Below the pieces are notes generated by a model, which worked only from the letters and a program-made list of their open reading frames with translations, had not been told where the DNA came from and ran no database searches. Shown here in pieces: positions 1 to 7,398 of a stretch of DNA of 64,000 nt. A program made the translations under genes and the position numbers. Location: NCBI GenBank assembly GCA_034521755.1, contig JAXHMB010000001.1, positions 1-64,000 of the forward strand, in the 5' to 3' direction. Each line of letters begins with the position of its first letter. Within the stretch, counting starts at the first letter, position 1. The stretch comes from JAXHMB01 sp034521755 (GTDB taxonomy: Bacteria; Bacteroidota; Rhodothermia; Balneolales; Balneolaceae).

Positions 1-1
1 A

Positions 2-487
2 AGTGAAATACCGGCTTTGATTTTAGCGGTTTTTATTGTGCCTTTATACGATACGCTGCGGGTATTTGCTATACGGGTGCTAAACGGAAACTCTCCGTTC
101 AACCCCGACCGGCTACATGTTCACCATCAGCTCCTGGATATGGGATTTTCGCACCGAATAACTTGTATGATCATATTTGGGGTTAATCTTTCAATTATCG
201 GGATGGCGTTTTTGATGTCCGGTGTAAACGTAAACCTGATTTTTGCCGCTGTGCTCGGTGCTGCCGTTATTTTATTCCCTACCATGAACATCAAACGAAA
301 ATTGCTTGCTATGATGGGAATCCAGGTCCCTTCTGCACGGGAAATTGCAGTAATCAAAAGACGCTTTGGGTTGAAAGAAAAAACAGTAGGGAAGGAAACG
401 AAAGTTGCTGCTTCACGTATGACCAACGGCAATGTGGCCGATCACTCTGAGAAAGAGCTTGAAAAAGAAGAATTGAGTGCGGTGTAG
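2..487 (+). CDS. WecA/MraY-like polyprenyl-phosphate sugar-1-phosphate transferase, C-terminal part
   Basis: The frame is open from the first bases of the window, so the gene begins upstream and only its last 161 codons are seen. The stretch with HVHHQLLDMG (bases about 112-143) is the His-rich loop typical of the WecA/TagO branch of glycosyltransferase family 4, which moves a sugar-1-phosphate onto undecaprenyl phosphate at the inner membrane. Two hydrophobic segments follow, then a charged cytoplasmic tail rich in Lys and Glu. It most likely starts assembly of an O-antigen or exopolysaccharide lipid-linked unit. A GT2 glycosyltransferase follows within 40 bases, consistent with one operon. 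The exact sugar cannot be told. Family call is firm; enzyme specificity is inference. Confidence 0.8.
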   Translation, partial: SEIPALILAVFIVPLYDTLRVFAIRVLNGNSPFNPDRLHVHHQLLDMGFSHRITCMIIFGVNLSIIGMAFLMSGVNVNLIFAAVLGAAVILFPTMNIKRKLLAMMGIQVPSAREIAVIKRRFGLKEKTVGKETKVAASRMTNGNVADHSEKELEKEELSAV

Positions 488-525
488 CTTCTTGCCTCTT
501 TCTCTAACCTTTCCAATATCTTATT

Positions 526-1334
526 GTGGATACTGTAAGCATACTAGTTTCCCCATCCACAATATGCCGCTTCGCCTGGAAGAAGCCCTTGCGAGCTTGG
601 CTGGGAGCAGCGGGCTGGGTAAAGAATTTGCCGTAGAATGTATACTGATTGATGATGGTTCGGTACCCGAAATATCCCTGCCAATTCATGCTTTTGAAGA
701 GAATACCGATATACATTTCGAGCATATCCAAATAGGCCATGGGGGTAAGTCAGCCGCTTTAAATGAGGGGTTACAATTGGCAAAAGGCGAATATATTACC
801 TTTTTGGATGCCGATGACATATTGCCTGCAGAAAGCCTTTCTAAAAGATTAAAAATCGCCCAAGAAACCAATGCAGATATGGTCATAGGTGGGTTTGAAA
901 CCTTTGACGAATCGGGCATGCTCAACTATCGAAAAGCTCCTGACAAAAGCAGTGAAGAACTTATTCACAGCTTATTATATGCCATAAAATCTCCCATCCA
1001 CTTAAACAGCATGTTAATCAAACGATCGTTGCTTGCAGAGGTGGGGGCATTCGACGAGCAGTTATTACGAGGCCAGGATAAGGATTATGCCATCCGTTTG
1101 TTAAAGCACACAGATAATATTCAGGTTATAGATCAGTCGGTCTATCGGTACAGACGATATTCCCGCGGATGGGGCCGACAGCTTGCCAATCGATTGACAA
1201 CCATGCGCTGCAAGGGCCGGATCATCAACAAACACACAAAGGGTTTTCAGTGGTTTATCTGCCAGGGGTGGGGATGGAGTATAGAGGTGTTAAAATTGTT
1301 TTATGAGATGATCTTTGGGGTGTATAAAAAATGA
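526..1334 (+). CDS. Family 2 glycosyltransferase, apparently frameshifted near its N-terminus
   Basis: The downstream frame (in frame with ATG 564) encodes a GT2 catalytic domain: LIDDG near the nucleotide site, the DADD metal-binding motif in TFLDADDILP, and a GQDKDYAIRLL acceptor segment. It lacks the usual first beta strand. That strand is present in another frame just upstream: GTG 526 GAT ACT GTA AGC ATA CTA GTT reads VDTVSILV, the canonical GT2 opening, and the frames would join around bases 547-555 to give VSILV-PIHNMPLRLEEAL. The open frame itself can be extended back to GTG 477, but those residues do not look like GT2. So the gene either carries a real shift of one or two bases or a sequencing error. 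Function would be sugar transfer onto a lipid-linked oligosaccharide, after the WecA-like enzyme. Confidence 0.75.
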
Positions 1335-2095
1335 TTATTTCGCTAAATAGTTTATCGGTAGCTGACTGATTCCTACTCCCATCCGCACCGCCTTTGCGGT
1401 CTGGCGGGTGCAAGTATCAAGACTATAGTCAGTCGTCTGTCGTCCGTTGTCCGTGGTCCGTCGTCAGGTTACTTTCCCCTGCCTCAAGCTGGTGAATCGC
1501 GGTGCAAGTGGAACAGTGAAGCCATGAAATCGGAGGGGACTGTTGGTGCTTTGATAGCTTTTAATCCTCCTTTGAAGGGGGTGCCGCGTAGCGGTGGGGG
1601 ATGTTTCCATTGATTCCTCCCGTCCGGCTGCTGCCTTTGCGGTCCGACGGATGAAAAGGAGAACTAATTTACTGGTAAAGTCTCTCCTTGTTCCATTTTT
1701 GGAACGACGCAAAAACGGAACCCAAAAACGTCGCCGGCTGGGTATTCTGCAGGCGCTCCGAGCTTCAAGCTGGAGTATTCCGATGGTCCTTCTTCATCCA
1801 GACCAACTAAGTAGATATCACCGGTGCGGAATACTCTTTCTTCGCTTTTGCTCTCCACACAGAATACAAGGCCGGTAGTAAACTCCCAATGCCATAGTCA
1901 GTCACCTGTGGTCTGTGGTCCGTCGTCAATATTCATAACCAACGGCTGTCATTCTTTGTGCAGGGAAGGAACAGTGTGATTAGAGTCAAGTCCCTCTGCG
2001 TCCGAGTCACTCGCAAGGTCTCCGTGCCTGTGCACGAAGTGCTTTATGTCCCTCGGCGTAATTGTAAGAACTTGGGAGGTGCATTAACCCACAAT

Positions 2096-2123
2096 GTGTC
2101 ATCCTGAACTTGTTTCAGGATCT
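2096..2123. repeat. R4 palindrome, simple form
   Basis: The frame gtcatcctg...caggatct encloses a plain stem cctgaa/ttcagg. Other copies in the window have a second palindrome set into the same frame (4609-4644, 9031-9066, 10544-10579, 10606-10641). Confidence 0.7.
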
Positions 2124-2147
2124 AGAGCACTTAATTTTCTTGTCATT

Positions 2148-2216
2148 GTGAGTCCCGAATATTAGGGGGAGAGGGGTGGATTCCGTGTGCAGTTGCACGG
2201 AAGATGGGGTGTGTCC
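2148..2216. repeat. R3 double-hairpin repeat, gttgcacgga variant
   Basis: Starts with gtgagtcccgaat, continues with a G-rich arm and gaggggtgg, then a palindrome tccgtgtgcagttgcacgga, then ggggtgtgt. This is an uninterrupted copy of the site that the IS110 element occupies at 4681/5966. Near-identical to 10666-10733. Confidence 0.7.
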
Positions 2217-2273
2217 ATTCCCAGCAGTTGCACTCCACGCAGAATCCAGGGCCGGGTTTAGAAAAAGCTCTTC

Positions 2274-2325
2274 AAGTCCCCCTTTGAAGGGGGTGCTCCA
2301 ACAGCTGTTGGAGTGGGGGATGTCC
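2274..2325. repeat. R3 double-hairpin repeat, ctgttgga variant
   Basis: Hairpin ccccctttgaaggggg is followed by a second palindrome gctccaacagctgttggagt and by gggggatgt. Same two-stem layout as other R3 copies with a different second stem. Confidence 0.65.
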
Positions 2326-2334
2326 ATTCACTCT

Positions 2335-2455
2335 CCTTCCGTAGCATGTTCTTCGTAACTTTAGTGAAGTAGGGCTCTGCGGAAGGCTGAGCTTCGTCAC
2401 GCTATACGTGCCTTATTATCTTGATCACCCGTGGCCAAAAGACGGCTAGTCTGGC
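2335..2455. repeat. R7 repeat copy 1
   Basis: A block of about 110 bases beginning ccgtagcatgttcttcg, with a tagtgaagtagggctctg core and a tacgtgcctt end, recurs at 13691-13815 with point changes. No open frame is shared by the two copies. Confidence 0.6.
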
Positions 2456-2613
2456 CCTGTGGAATGCCACCATCCCTGCGGACGGGTTCTACGGTTCGCT
2501 ATTTCAAATGGTGGGTCTGTCGTAGCACCAAACTCGAGGCCATTTTATTACTCCGCTCGTGACTCCAGGCCATTATCCTTGCCGTCAGTTCCGTAACGTC
2601 GTCGTTACCTTCT

Positions 2614-2890
2614 GCTCAAGCTGGTGAATCGCCGGGTAAGCGATAAGCGGAGCCGCTAAAAAAGCCTCGGCGCAGATGATTAAAGAAATAAGGCGTTGAA
2701 TAGCAATGGTTGATATAAGGCAAAATCGTGAACATCTCGACTTCTTTTAGGCGAAACGCTATTCCATTAGCGATGAGGCAAGTTGCAGCAGCCGTTTTTA
2801 CGTCGGTTTCTGCCGGCCCAGAAACTGACAATAACGCATTGGTGATATTTATTCAGTTTTGGTTGTTTACAGTTCATTTTTTGTGGCTAA
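2614..2890. repeat. R2 long repeat (about 280 bp), copy 1
   Basis: Runs from caagctggtgaatcgcc through a core with ggcaaaatcgtgaacatc and ttgcagcagccg to tcattttttgtggc. A second full copy lies at 10848-11135, the 3' core alone at 4162-4222, and the 5' start alone near 1483. On the minus strand both full copies have a reading frame of about 71-73 codons with the same C-terminal residues (SGDSPA), but the middle is in different frames, which argues against a living protein. Confidence 0.65.
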
Positions 2891-2921
2891 TCCGGTACTG
2901 GGCACGCAATTCGAGACCGCT

Positions 2922-2969
2922 TAAAGTCCCTCTATAAGGAGGTGTCCGCCTGTGGCGGACGGGGTGTGT
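2922..2969. repeat. R3 double-hairpin repeat, tccgcc variant
   Basis: A first stem aagtccctctataaggag is followed by the palindrome tccgcctgtggcgga and ggggtgtgt. Compare 6015-6073 and 13633-13688. Confidence 0.65.
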
Positions 2970-3011
2970 AAAACCACAGAGTATGTCTTATCCTCCCCGG
3001 AGGGGACTTTC

Positions 3012-3087
3012 CTGCTTCTTTCTTTTTTAGGCGTTTCTCTCCTCCTTAATAATTAGGGAGGAGAGAACAAGAGAGGTGGGTCAATAA
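3012..3087. repeat. R1 repeat (about 76 bp), copy 1
   Basis: Begins ctgcttctttct, has a strong palindrome ctcctccttaataatt...ggaggag, and ends gagaggtgggtcaataa. Further copies lie at 6122-6232 and 11612-11722. Confidence 0.7.
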
Positions 3088-3262
3088 AGCCAGTACTTAA
3101 CTCCCAATACCGTATGTTCCGTCAGTGATCCGTCATCAGTCATCCATCAACCGGAGTTTACCTATGCTATTTAAGGCCTGAAAATACATTCTCATTACTT
3201 TTTCGGATTAAAAATTTGTATAATTATACCGATATCATGCATGTCAACTTGATAATAGCTTA

Positions 3263-3466
3263 ATGGAAAAACAGGCAAAGCTAATAAAGCGCTCAGATTC
3301 AGAAAAAACTGATCTGATCTATTGGAAGTCCAAATCAGCTTCCGAAAAATTATCTGCCGTGCAAATATTGCGTGAGCAGCATATCCGCCTTTTTAATTTA
3401 CAGCAAGAATATAATGAGGCTCGAAAAGGACTTCGAAGATTTTATCAGATTGTTGAACAGTCATAA
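3263..3466 (+). CDS. Small hypothetical protein paired with nucleotidyltransferase
   Basis: This gene encodes 67 residues, highly charged and probably helical, with LIYWKSKSASEKLSAVQILR and a C-terminal RKGLRRFYQIVEQ. Small proteins of this pattern are commonly found directly before DUF6036/AbiEii-like nucleotidyltransferase genes. Here the last 53 bases overlap the start of that gene in another frame, which suggests translational coupling. It may be the partner of a two-gene module, possibly toxin-antitoxin-like, but no activity can be read from the sequence. The pair stands alone between two repeat blocks. Confidence 0.6.
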   Translation: MEKQAKLIKRSDSEKTDLIYWKSKSASEKLSAVQILREQHIRLFNLQQEYNEARKGLRRFYQIVEQS

Positions 3467-3869
3467 TATCAGGTATCTGATTGTAGGAGCTTATGCTGTT
3501 TCATTATATGCCCGTCCGCGAAACACCGGAGATATTGATTTCTTTATAGATAACTCCCGGGATAACGTATCTAAACTGATAGAAGCGATAAAAGAATTTG
3601 GCTTCAACAATCTGGATCTCACATACGAAGATTTTGAATCCGAAGATACGATGCTTCAGCTGGGTTACGAACCGGTGCGCATTGATATTTTGACAGGCAT
3701 CACAGGCATTTCTTTTAAGGAGGCTTATCCTAACAGAACCCAAGCCCGAATGGGCAATCAAAAGACAAGCTTCATCTCGTTGTCAGATTTGATTACCAAT
3801 AAAGAAGCAACAGGTCGTCTCAAAGATAAGTCTGATGCGGAGTTATTACGTAAATTTTTAGAAGACTAA
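3414..3869 (+). CDS. Nucleotidyltransferase-fold protein (DUF6036/AbiEii-like)
   Basis: The protein has 151 residues from ATG 3414. I prefer this start because the family homology begins there; the frame can be extended to 3372. Residues 25-45 carry GAYAVSLYARPRNTGDIDFF, the glycine motif followed by DxD of the polymerase-beta-like nucleotidyltransferase fold (Asp40, Asp42 as likely metal ligands). The C-terminus ends in a helix with LSDLITNKEATGRLKDKSD, typical of this group. Members occur in type IV toxin-antitoxin or mobile contexts, but many are uncharacterised. It overlaps the upstream small gene by 53 bases. Fold call is confident; substrate and role are unknown. Confidence 0.75.
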   Translation: MRLEKDFEDFIRLLNSHNIRYLIVGAYAVSLYARPRNTGDIDFFIDNSRDNVSKLIEAIKEFGFNNLDLTYEDFESEDTMLQLGYEPVRIDILTGITGISFKEAYPNRTQARMGNQKTSFISLSDLITNKEATGRLKDKSDAELLRKFLED

Positions 3870-4161
3870 CCGGCAAGCAATTCGAGGCCACTTTTTACTC
3901 CCTGCCCCAGAGGCGGAATCTTAATCAAACCCAATGCCGTCATCCATCACTACCGTCATGCCTCGAGCGCAGGGAGGAATCGCCGGATGAGCGACCAAAG
4001 TCGGAGATCCCGCTAACCAAGGCAGCCAGCTCACCGTTAGCATCCTGTCCGCCCATGAGCGGATGGGGGTAATACGCAGAGTATGTCGGTCCTCCCGTAG
4101 GGTACTTTCAGTGAACCCAATGCCGTTGATTTCCATCATTAGGCGCTTCTGCCATCACGCT

Positions 4162-4222
4162 GGCGATGAAGCAGGTTGCAGCAGCCGTTTTTTACGTCGG
4201 TTTTTGTCGGTACAAAAATTGA
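4162..4222. repeat. R2 long repeat, 3' core fragment
   Basis: Carries ggcgatgaagcaggttgc, the agccgttttttacgtcgg core and gtcggtacaaaaattgac, nearly identical to the 3' core of the full copy at 10848-11135. The 5' half is missing. Confidence 0.65.
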
Positions 4223-4608
4223 CTGTATAATAGAATTTAAAGACTGAAAACAATGAACATGTCTTATTCTTACTCTGCTGCGGAAGGCTAACTTAATCAA
4301 GGCTTCTGCTTTTTGCTCTGCACCTGGAATTCCATGTCTCACTACTAAAAGTTAATTAGGTTAAAAAAAGAATATGTAAGGACACAGCGCGCTGTGTCCT
4401 TACATGAATCTACATTCCCGGGAGGGGACTTATGGTAAATCCAAAGCCGTCGTCCGTGGTCCGTCATCCATCATTACCTTCTGCTATTGTGCAAGGGATT
4501 CGGACAAATACCGGAACAAAAGCCACAAACGTCTCCTTGGGCCTCCGCGCGCAATATGAGGCCGGGAGTACGGAATACAGTTATCCACCATCACCAACAA
4601 CCCACAAT

Positions 4609-4644
4609 GTGTCATCCTGTCCGCCGGCTGGCGGATCAGGATCT
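4609..4644. repeat. R4 palindrome with inserted tccgcc stem
   Basis: The frame gtcatcctg...caggatct contains tccgccggctggcgga, the same small palindrome seen as the second stem of some R3 copies and in the R4 copy at 9031-9066. Confidence 0.7.
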
Positions 4645-4700
4645 ATAGCACTTAATTTTCTTGTCATTGTGAGTCTCGAATGCTATGACTTTTGCAAGTA

Positions 4701-5723
4701 TTATGCAGCTTTTTTCTCCCGGTCAAATCGTGAGGTGTGATCCGGATCGTATGGCTGGCCGCTGTTCCATATGGCACACATTATGGTGATTAATTTATTT
4801 ACCAAATTATTTCGTACAACAGGCCAACATTTTCCCTCATCGAGTTTCTTTTGTTTATAGGCTTTAAAACGATCATAGTGCGTACTGGCTGAACGGGCCG
4901 CCAGGGTCATGGTTGAACGCATTTCAGAGGCCCCGTGACCACTCGATCTGGTTTTCCCGCGGACCGAAGATCCTGACTCGTGAGTGTGCGGGGCTACTCC
5001 AAATCGAGAGGCAATTTTCTTTGGATTTAGCTTTGGTTGCCCATAAAAATGAATCAACCATAACCAAGCTGTTACTTCAGCTACACCAGGAATACTCTGC
5101 AACAGCGTAAAATAGCTACAAAGCCCCTCGTGGGCTTCTATAATTTGGGCGATCCGGGACTCCAAGGTCTCAATTTGTTTGTCCAGAAACTCCAGCTGCC
5201 GGTTCCATCCGTGTCGAAGCAGTTGTAGGCAATGCGGCTGCTGGGTCGACTGGGTTTGCTTGGTTTTGGTCGCTGTCCGCTGGCGCACCAGTCGACGTCG
5301 CTCGCTATAGAGTTGCTTTATCTGGTCTAAGGCCTCTTCGGGTGGGGTGGTTATATGAAGTTGGTCAGCAAAGCGATCCGCGTACTCAGCGAGAAGACTC
5401 GCATCGAACTCATCCTCTTTGCGGTCGTGCTCGGGACCGACCTTATCGGTTACGGTGGTTTTCTCAACCGCAGTAGGCCAGCCGGCTTCAGTGAGAGCCA
5501 CCAACAACCGTTTTCCATAAATGCCGGTGTTCTCCATGCACATAACGGTGTTATCCACCGTGCAGCCTTGATCGCCCATCCATTGTAACAGCTGATCAAA
5601 TCCACTGGCGTCGTTTTTACAGCACAGATGGTTCCCGGCCGGTCGAATCCAGCAATCCAGGGTTGCTTTCGAAATATCGATTCCAACGTAGTATTTTGTA
5701 TTGCTAAGATTTGTCGTAGACAT
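4701..5723 (-). CDS. IS110-family transposase (DEDD recombinase)
   Basis: The protein has 340 residues from ATG 5723; TTG 5726 would add one. The N-terminal RuvC-like DEDD domain shows GIDISK (Asp16), CMENTGIYG (Glu) and DEFDASLLAEYA (Asp pair). The C-terminal IS116/IS110/IS902 domain shows LLQSIPGVAEVTAWL, then SRFGVAPHTHESGSSVRGK with the Ser-rich catalytic region and a conserved RSTMTLAARSA stretch. Length is normal and the frame is intact, so the element may be active. IS110 enzymes recombine DNA under guidance of a bridge RNA made from the element's noncoding end. The long noncoding end lies upstream of the gene here, which fits the IS110 rather than the IS1111 subgroup. Confidence 0.93.
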   Translation of the reverse strand: MSTTNLSNTKYYVGIDISKATLDCWIRPAGNHLCCKNDASGFDQLLQWMGDQGCTVDNTVMCMENTGIYGKRLLVALTEAGWPTAVEKTTVTDKVGPEHDRKEDEFDASLLAEYADRFADQLHITTPPEEALDQIKQLYSERRRLVRQRTATKTKQTQSTQQPHCLQLLRHGWNRQLEFLDKQIETLESRIAQIIEAHEGLCSYFTLLQSIPGVAEVTAWLWLIHFYGQPKLNPKKIASRFGVAPHTHESGSSVRGKTRSSGHGASEMRSTMTLAARSASTHYDRFKAYKQKKLDEGKCWPVVRNNLVNKLITIMCAIWNSGQPYDPDHTSRFDREKKAA

Positions 5724-5764
5724 CAATAATTCTCATCTTTCAATGGTTTATGTTTTAATTACCA

Positions 5765-5915
5765 GCACGGTATTACCGGACCTGACTCTGTTCATAGTTT
5801 TCAGCTAGAATGCTATTTAGGTTTGAGTAATACCAACAACCGGAGGGACTGATTCGGGACATAGAGTCTAACTCTCTTCCTCGGGTTAGCCTGTCTCCGG
5901 TGGGCTGGTATTTTA
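5765..5915 (-). ncRNA. Putative IS110 bridge RNA
   Basis: The sequence between the element end and the recombinase start can fold into two hairpins on the minus strand. The 5' hairpin pairs 5895-5901 with 5839-5845 (ctccggt/accggag), extended by 5906-5912 with 5829-5835. The 3' hairpin pairs 5827-5834 with 5769-5776 (gtaatacc/ggtattac) and 5819-5822 with 5780-5783. The 5' loop holds ctcggg (5880-5885) and attcgggac (5852-5860), matching the right flank (ctcggg, 5967-5972) and, as reverse complement, the left flank gtctcgaat (4673-4681) at 8 of 9 bases. The 3' loop holds gaatgctat (5808-5816) and actctgtt (5785-5792), matching the left end (4678-4686) and, inverted, the right end (5958-5965). 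This is the arrangement of target and donor guides known from IS110 bridge RNAs. The outermost stem is shared between both folds, so the exact structure is uncertain. Confidence 0.7.
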
Positions 5916-6014
5916 AAAATGGTAAGATTTTCCCCATTCTCAATAGATGGTAAGTCTAACAGAGTACTCGGGGAGAGGGGTGTTTCTAAATAACACAGAA
6001 ATAGAATCATGACT

Positions 6015-6073
6015 CTATAAAGTCCCCTCTATAAAGAGGGGTGTCCGCCTGAGTTGGCGAGACGGGGTGTGTC
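6015..6073. repeat. R3 double-hairpin repeat, tccgcc variant
   Basis: First stem tcccctctataaagagggg, then the palindrome gtccgcctgagttggcgagac (imperfect) and ggggtgtgtc. Close to 13633-13688, which has an almost perfect second stem. Confidence 0.65.
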
Positions 6074-6121
6074 AAAGCACCACAGAGCTCATGTCTCGTA
6101 TCCCTCCCCGGAGGGGACTTT

Positions 6122-6232
6122 CCTGCTTCTTTCTTTTTCAGGCGTCTCTCTCCTCCTTAATAATTAGGGAGGAGAGAACAAGAGAGGTGGGTCAATAAGA
6201 TAGCGAAGGAATTAATTCCCTCGCTACTTAAA
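6122..6232. repeat. R1 repeat, copy 2 (extended)
   Basis: Same unit as 3012-3087 followed directly by a second palindrome around ggaattaattcc with gcg/cgc arms. The extension is shared with 11612-11722 but absent from copy 1. Confidence 0.7.
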
Positions 6233-6329
6233 TAGCACGTCCCTAATTATTGCATACAACAATAAAAATTGGCTCACTTCACTTCAATCAATATATTAAG
6301 CTGACTCAATAACCGCATGCAGAAACCCC

Positions 6330-6842
6330 ATGAAGCAGCTGTTCAACTCAGAAATAACAACCTTTTTTGCCAAAGTACTGGGCATTTATATCTGCTGGTA
6401 TCTCATATATGAACTGTGGCTGCTGCCCGACGGAACCCTCGACGAATGGCTGGCACTGAATATCGTAGACGTTTCAGTGGGCCTCCTTAACACTTTTGGC
6501 TACGAAACATACCGGGCAGGCCGTATGCTCGGCATCGGAGAAGCAAACGGTATTCTACTGGTCGACGGTTGTACAGGAATCTCAGCAATCGGACTTTTCG
6601 TAGGCTTCGTGGCCGCCTATCCCGGACGCTGGATACCCCGACTGGCTTTTATAGGATTTGGCATCGGTGTTATTTACCTGGTGAATATCATCCGCATCTG
6701 CTTTTTGGCTATCACCCAGATTACCCATCCCAAACTCTTTGACATCACGCACGACTATTCCACAACGGCCATTTTTTACATTGTTATCTTTGCACTTTGG
6801 GTAATTTGGGCCAACTGGGGTGACTCCGAGAGCAAAAAATAA
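6330..6842 (+). CDS. Exosortase/archaeosortase-family transmembrane protease-transpeptidase
   Basis: The protein has 170 residues and about five membrane segments. It carries the three conserved exosortase residues in the right order: Cys81 in VDGCTGISAIGLF, Arg122 in VNIIRICFLAI and His141 in FDITHDYSTTAIFY. Exosortases process C-terminal sorting signals (PEP-CTERM-like) on exported proteins and usually sit with exopolysaccharide genes. It is short, as in the single-domain Bacteroidota types rather than the long EpsH fusions. The next gene overlaps by 23 bases and a Wzi-like outer-membrane protein follows, so the three form one operon. No protein in the window shows an obvious sorting tail. 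Subfamily not assigned. Confidence 0.88.
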   Translation: MKQLFNSEITTFFAKVLGIYICWYLIYELWLLPDGTLDEWLALNIVDVSVGLLNTFGYETYRAGRMLGIGEANGILLVDGCTGISAIGLFVGFVAAYPGRWIPRLAFIGFGIGVIYLVNIIRICFLAITQITHPKLFDITHDYSTTAIFYIVIFALWVIWANWGDSESKK

Positions 6843-7380
6843 AACAAATCATTTACCCTTGAATCAAAGTCTTTTTCAAAACATACCTCATGTTGTCAGG
6901 AAAGCGGCACTCATGCTCCTGGTTATTGTGGCCTACTTTTTGATGATGCGGCCCGCCCGCGAATACTATCACACCCATGCAGTATGGCCGTTGGCAGCAC
7001 ATTGGATTGATAGCGGAGCTGATACTTCAACAAGCCTGGAGCCCAAAAGCAGCAAGTCATTTTACCTGACGTTTAGTATGGATGAGACTCAAAAGCAGAT
7101 CGTGTATTCGCCACAGGCAGGTTTCTTTTGGCTGCTTGCAACATTGTCCCTCATCTTTATCACTTTAAAGTGGCATTATTATCTTTTTCTGTTCATTCTG
7201 CACCTTATCTTTGAAGGGGTAGTGGTGGCCGGCCTTTGGGCAGGTGCTGCATGTTCGCCTCTGGGTTTTATTGTTGCGGATTTTATCATATCGTACCTTT
7301 CCCCGGTAATAAGTCTGGGTATGATTCCCACTGTATTGTTATACCGAAATAAAGGTCATCAAAATATCAACCATCTGTAA
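6820..7380 (+). CDS. Exosortase-linked membrane protein of unknown function
   Basis: The protein has 186 residues from GTG 6820, overlapping the exosortase end. One membrane helix (about residues 28-46) is followed by a soluble stretch of about 60 residues (SFYLTFSMDETQKQIVYSP), then three more hydrophobic segments. No known domain is recognised. Membrane proteins of similar layout often accompany exosortases in Bacteroidota and may present or mature the substrate. The start is uncertain because no ATG precedes the first helix. Its function is inferred only from gene coupling. Confidence 0.6.
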   Translation: MTPRAKNKTNHLPLNQSLFQNIPHVVRKAALMLLVIVAYFLMMRPAREYYHTHAVWPLAAHWIDSGADTSTSLEPKSSKSFYLTFSMDETQKQIVYSPQAGFFWLLATLSLIFITLKWHYYLFLFILHLIFEGVVVAGLWAGAACSPLGFIVADFIISYLSPVISLGMIPTVLLYRNKGHQNINHL

Positions 7381-7398
7381 ACTAACTTTATACTGACT

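Larger units (their letters stand above)
1335..3262. repeat. Repeat-dense intergenic region 1
   Basis: No credible gene in 1.9 kb; the short open frames here are not conserved between repeat copies. It holds low-complexity runs of the words gtccgt/cagt (1427-1467, 1893-1929, 3112-3150), an R6-type unit (about 1680-1880, ending in cacacagaatacaaggccgg), and the palindromic and longer repeats listed separately. The same units recur in other intergenic regions between 3.9 and 14.4 kb. Confidence 0.75.
3870..4681. repeat. Repeat-dense intergenic region 2, left flank of the IS110 element
   Basis: No gene seen. Contains gtccgt low-complexity runs (about 3935-3960, 4448-4479), an R2 fragment (4162-4222), an R6-type fragment (about 4500-4570) and an R4 copy (4609-4644). 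It ends with cttaattttcttgtcattg and gtctcgaat (4673-4681), the first half of an R3-type repeat that the IS element interrupts. Confidence 0.7.
4682..5965 (-). mobile_element. IS110-family insertion sequence, about 1.28 kb
   Basis: The ends were deduced by comparing the flanks with intact copies of the host repeat. The left flank ends gagtctcgaat (4671-4681) and the right flank starts actcggggagagggg (5966). Joined, they give gaat-act-cggggagagggg, matching the uninterrupted copies at 2151-2180 (gtcccgaat, attaggg) and 10669-10690 (gtcccgaat, actagggg). There are no long terminal inverted repeats, as expected for IS110. The recombinase reads on the minus strand with about 240 noncoding bases before it and about 20 after it. 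The exact core dinucleotide is not resolved; ends are good to about 5 bases. Confidence 0.8.
5966..6329. repeat. Repeat-dense intergenic region 3, right flank of the IS110 element
   Basis: Begins with the second half of the interrupted R3 unit (actcggggagaggggtgttt), then an R3 copy (6015-6073) and an R1 copy with a terminal palindrome (6122-6232). The last 100 bases before the exosortase gene hold no recognised repeat and probably contain its promoter. Confidence 0.7.

Noticed and set aside
2616..2831. A conserved small protein on the minus strand of repeat R2.
   Set aside because: The frames of the copies at 2616-2831 and 10848-11069 agree only near their ends, with shifted frames in between, so coding selection is unlikely.
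1464..2937. Several 60-94 codon open frames in the first repeat region.
   Set aside because: They run across repeat boundaries and are not kept in the same frame in other copies.
4678..5816. The 9-base direct repeat gaatgctat (4678-4686 and 5808-5816) as target-site duplication or IS ends.
   Set aside because: IS110 elements make no such duplication, and these ends would leave only about 85 noncoding bases before the recombinase. The flanks rebuilt from intact repeat copies place the end near 5965, and the internal copy fits better as a donor guide.
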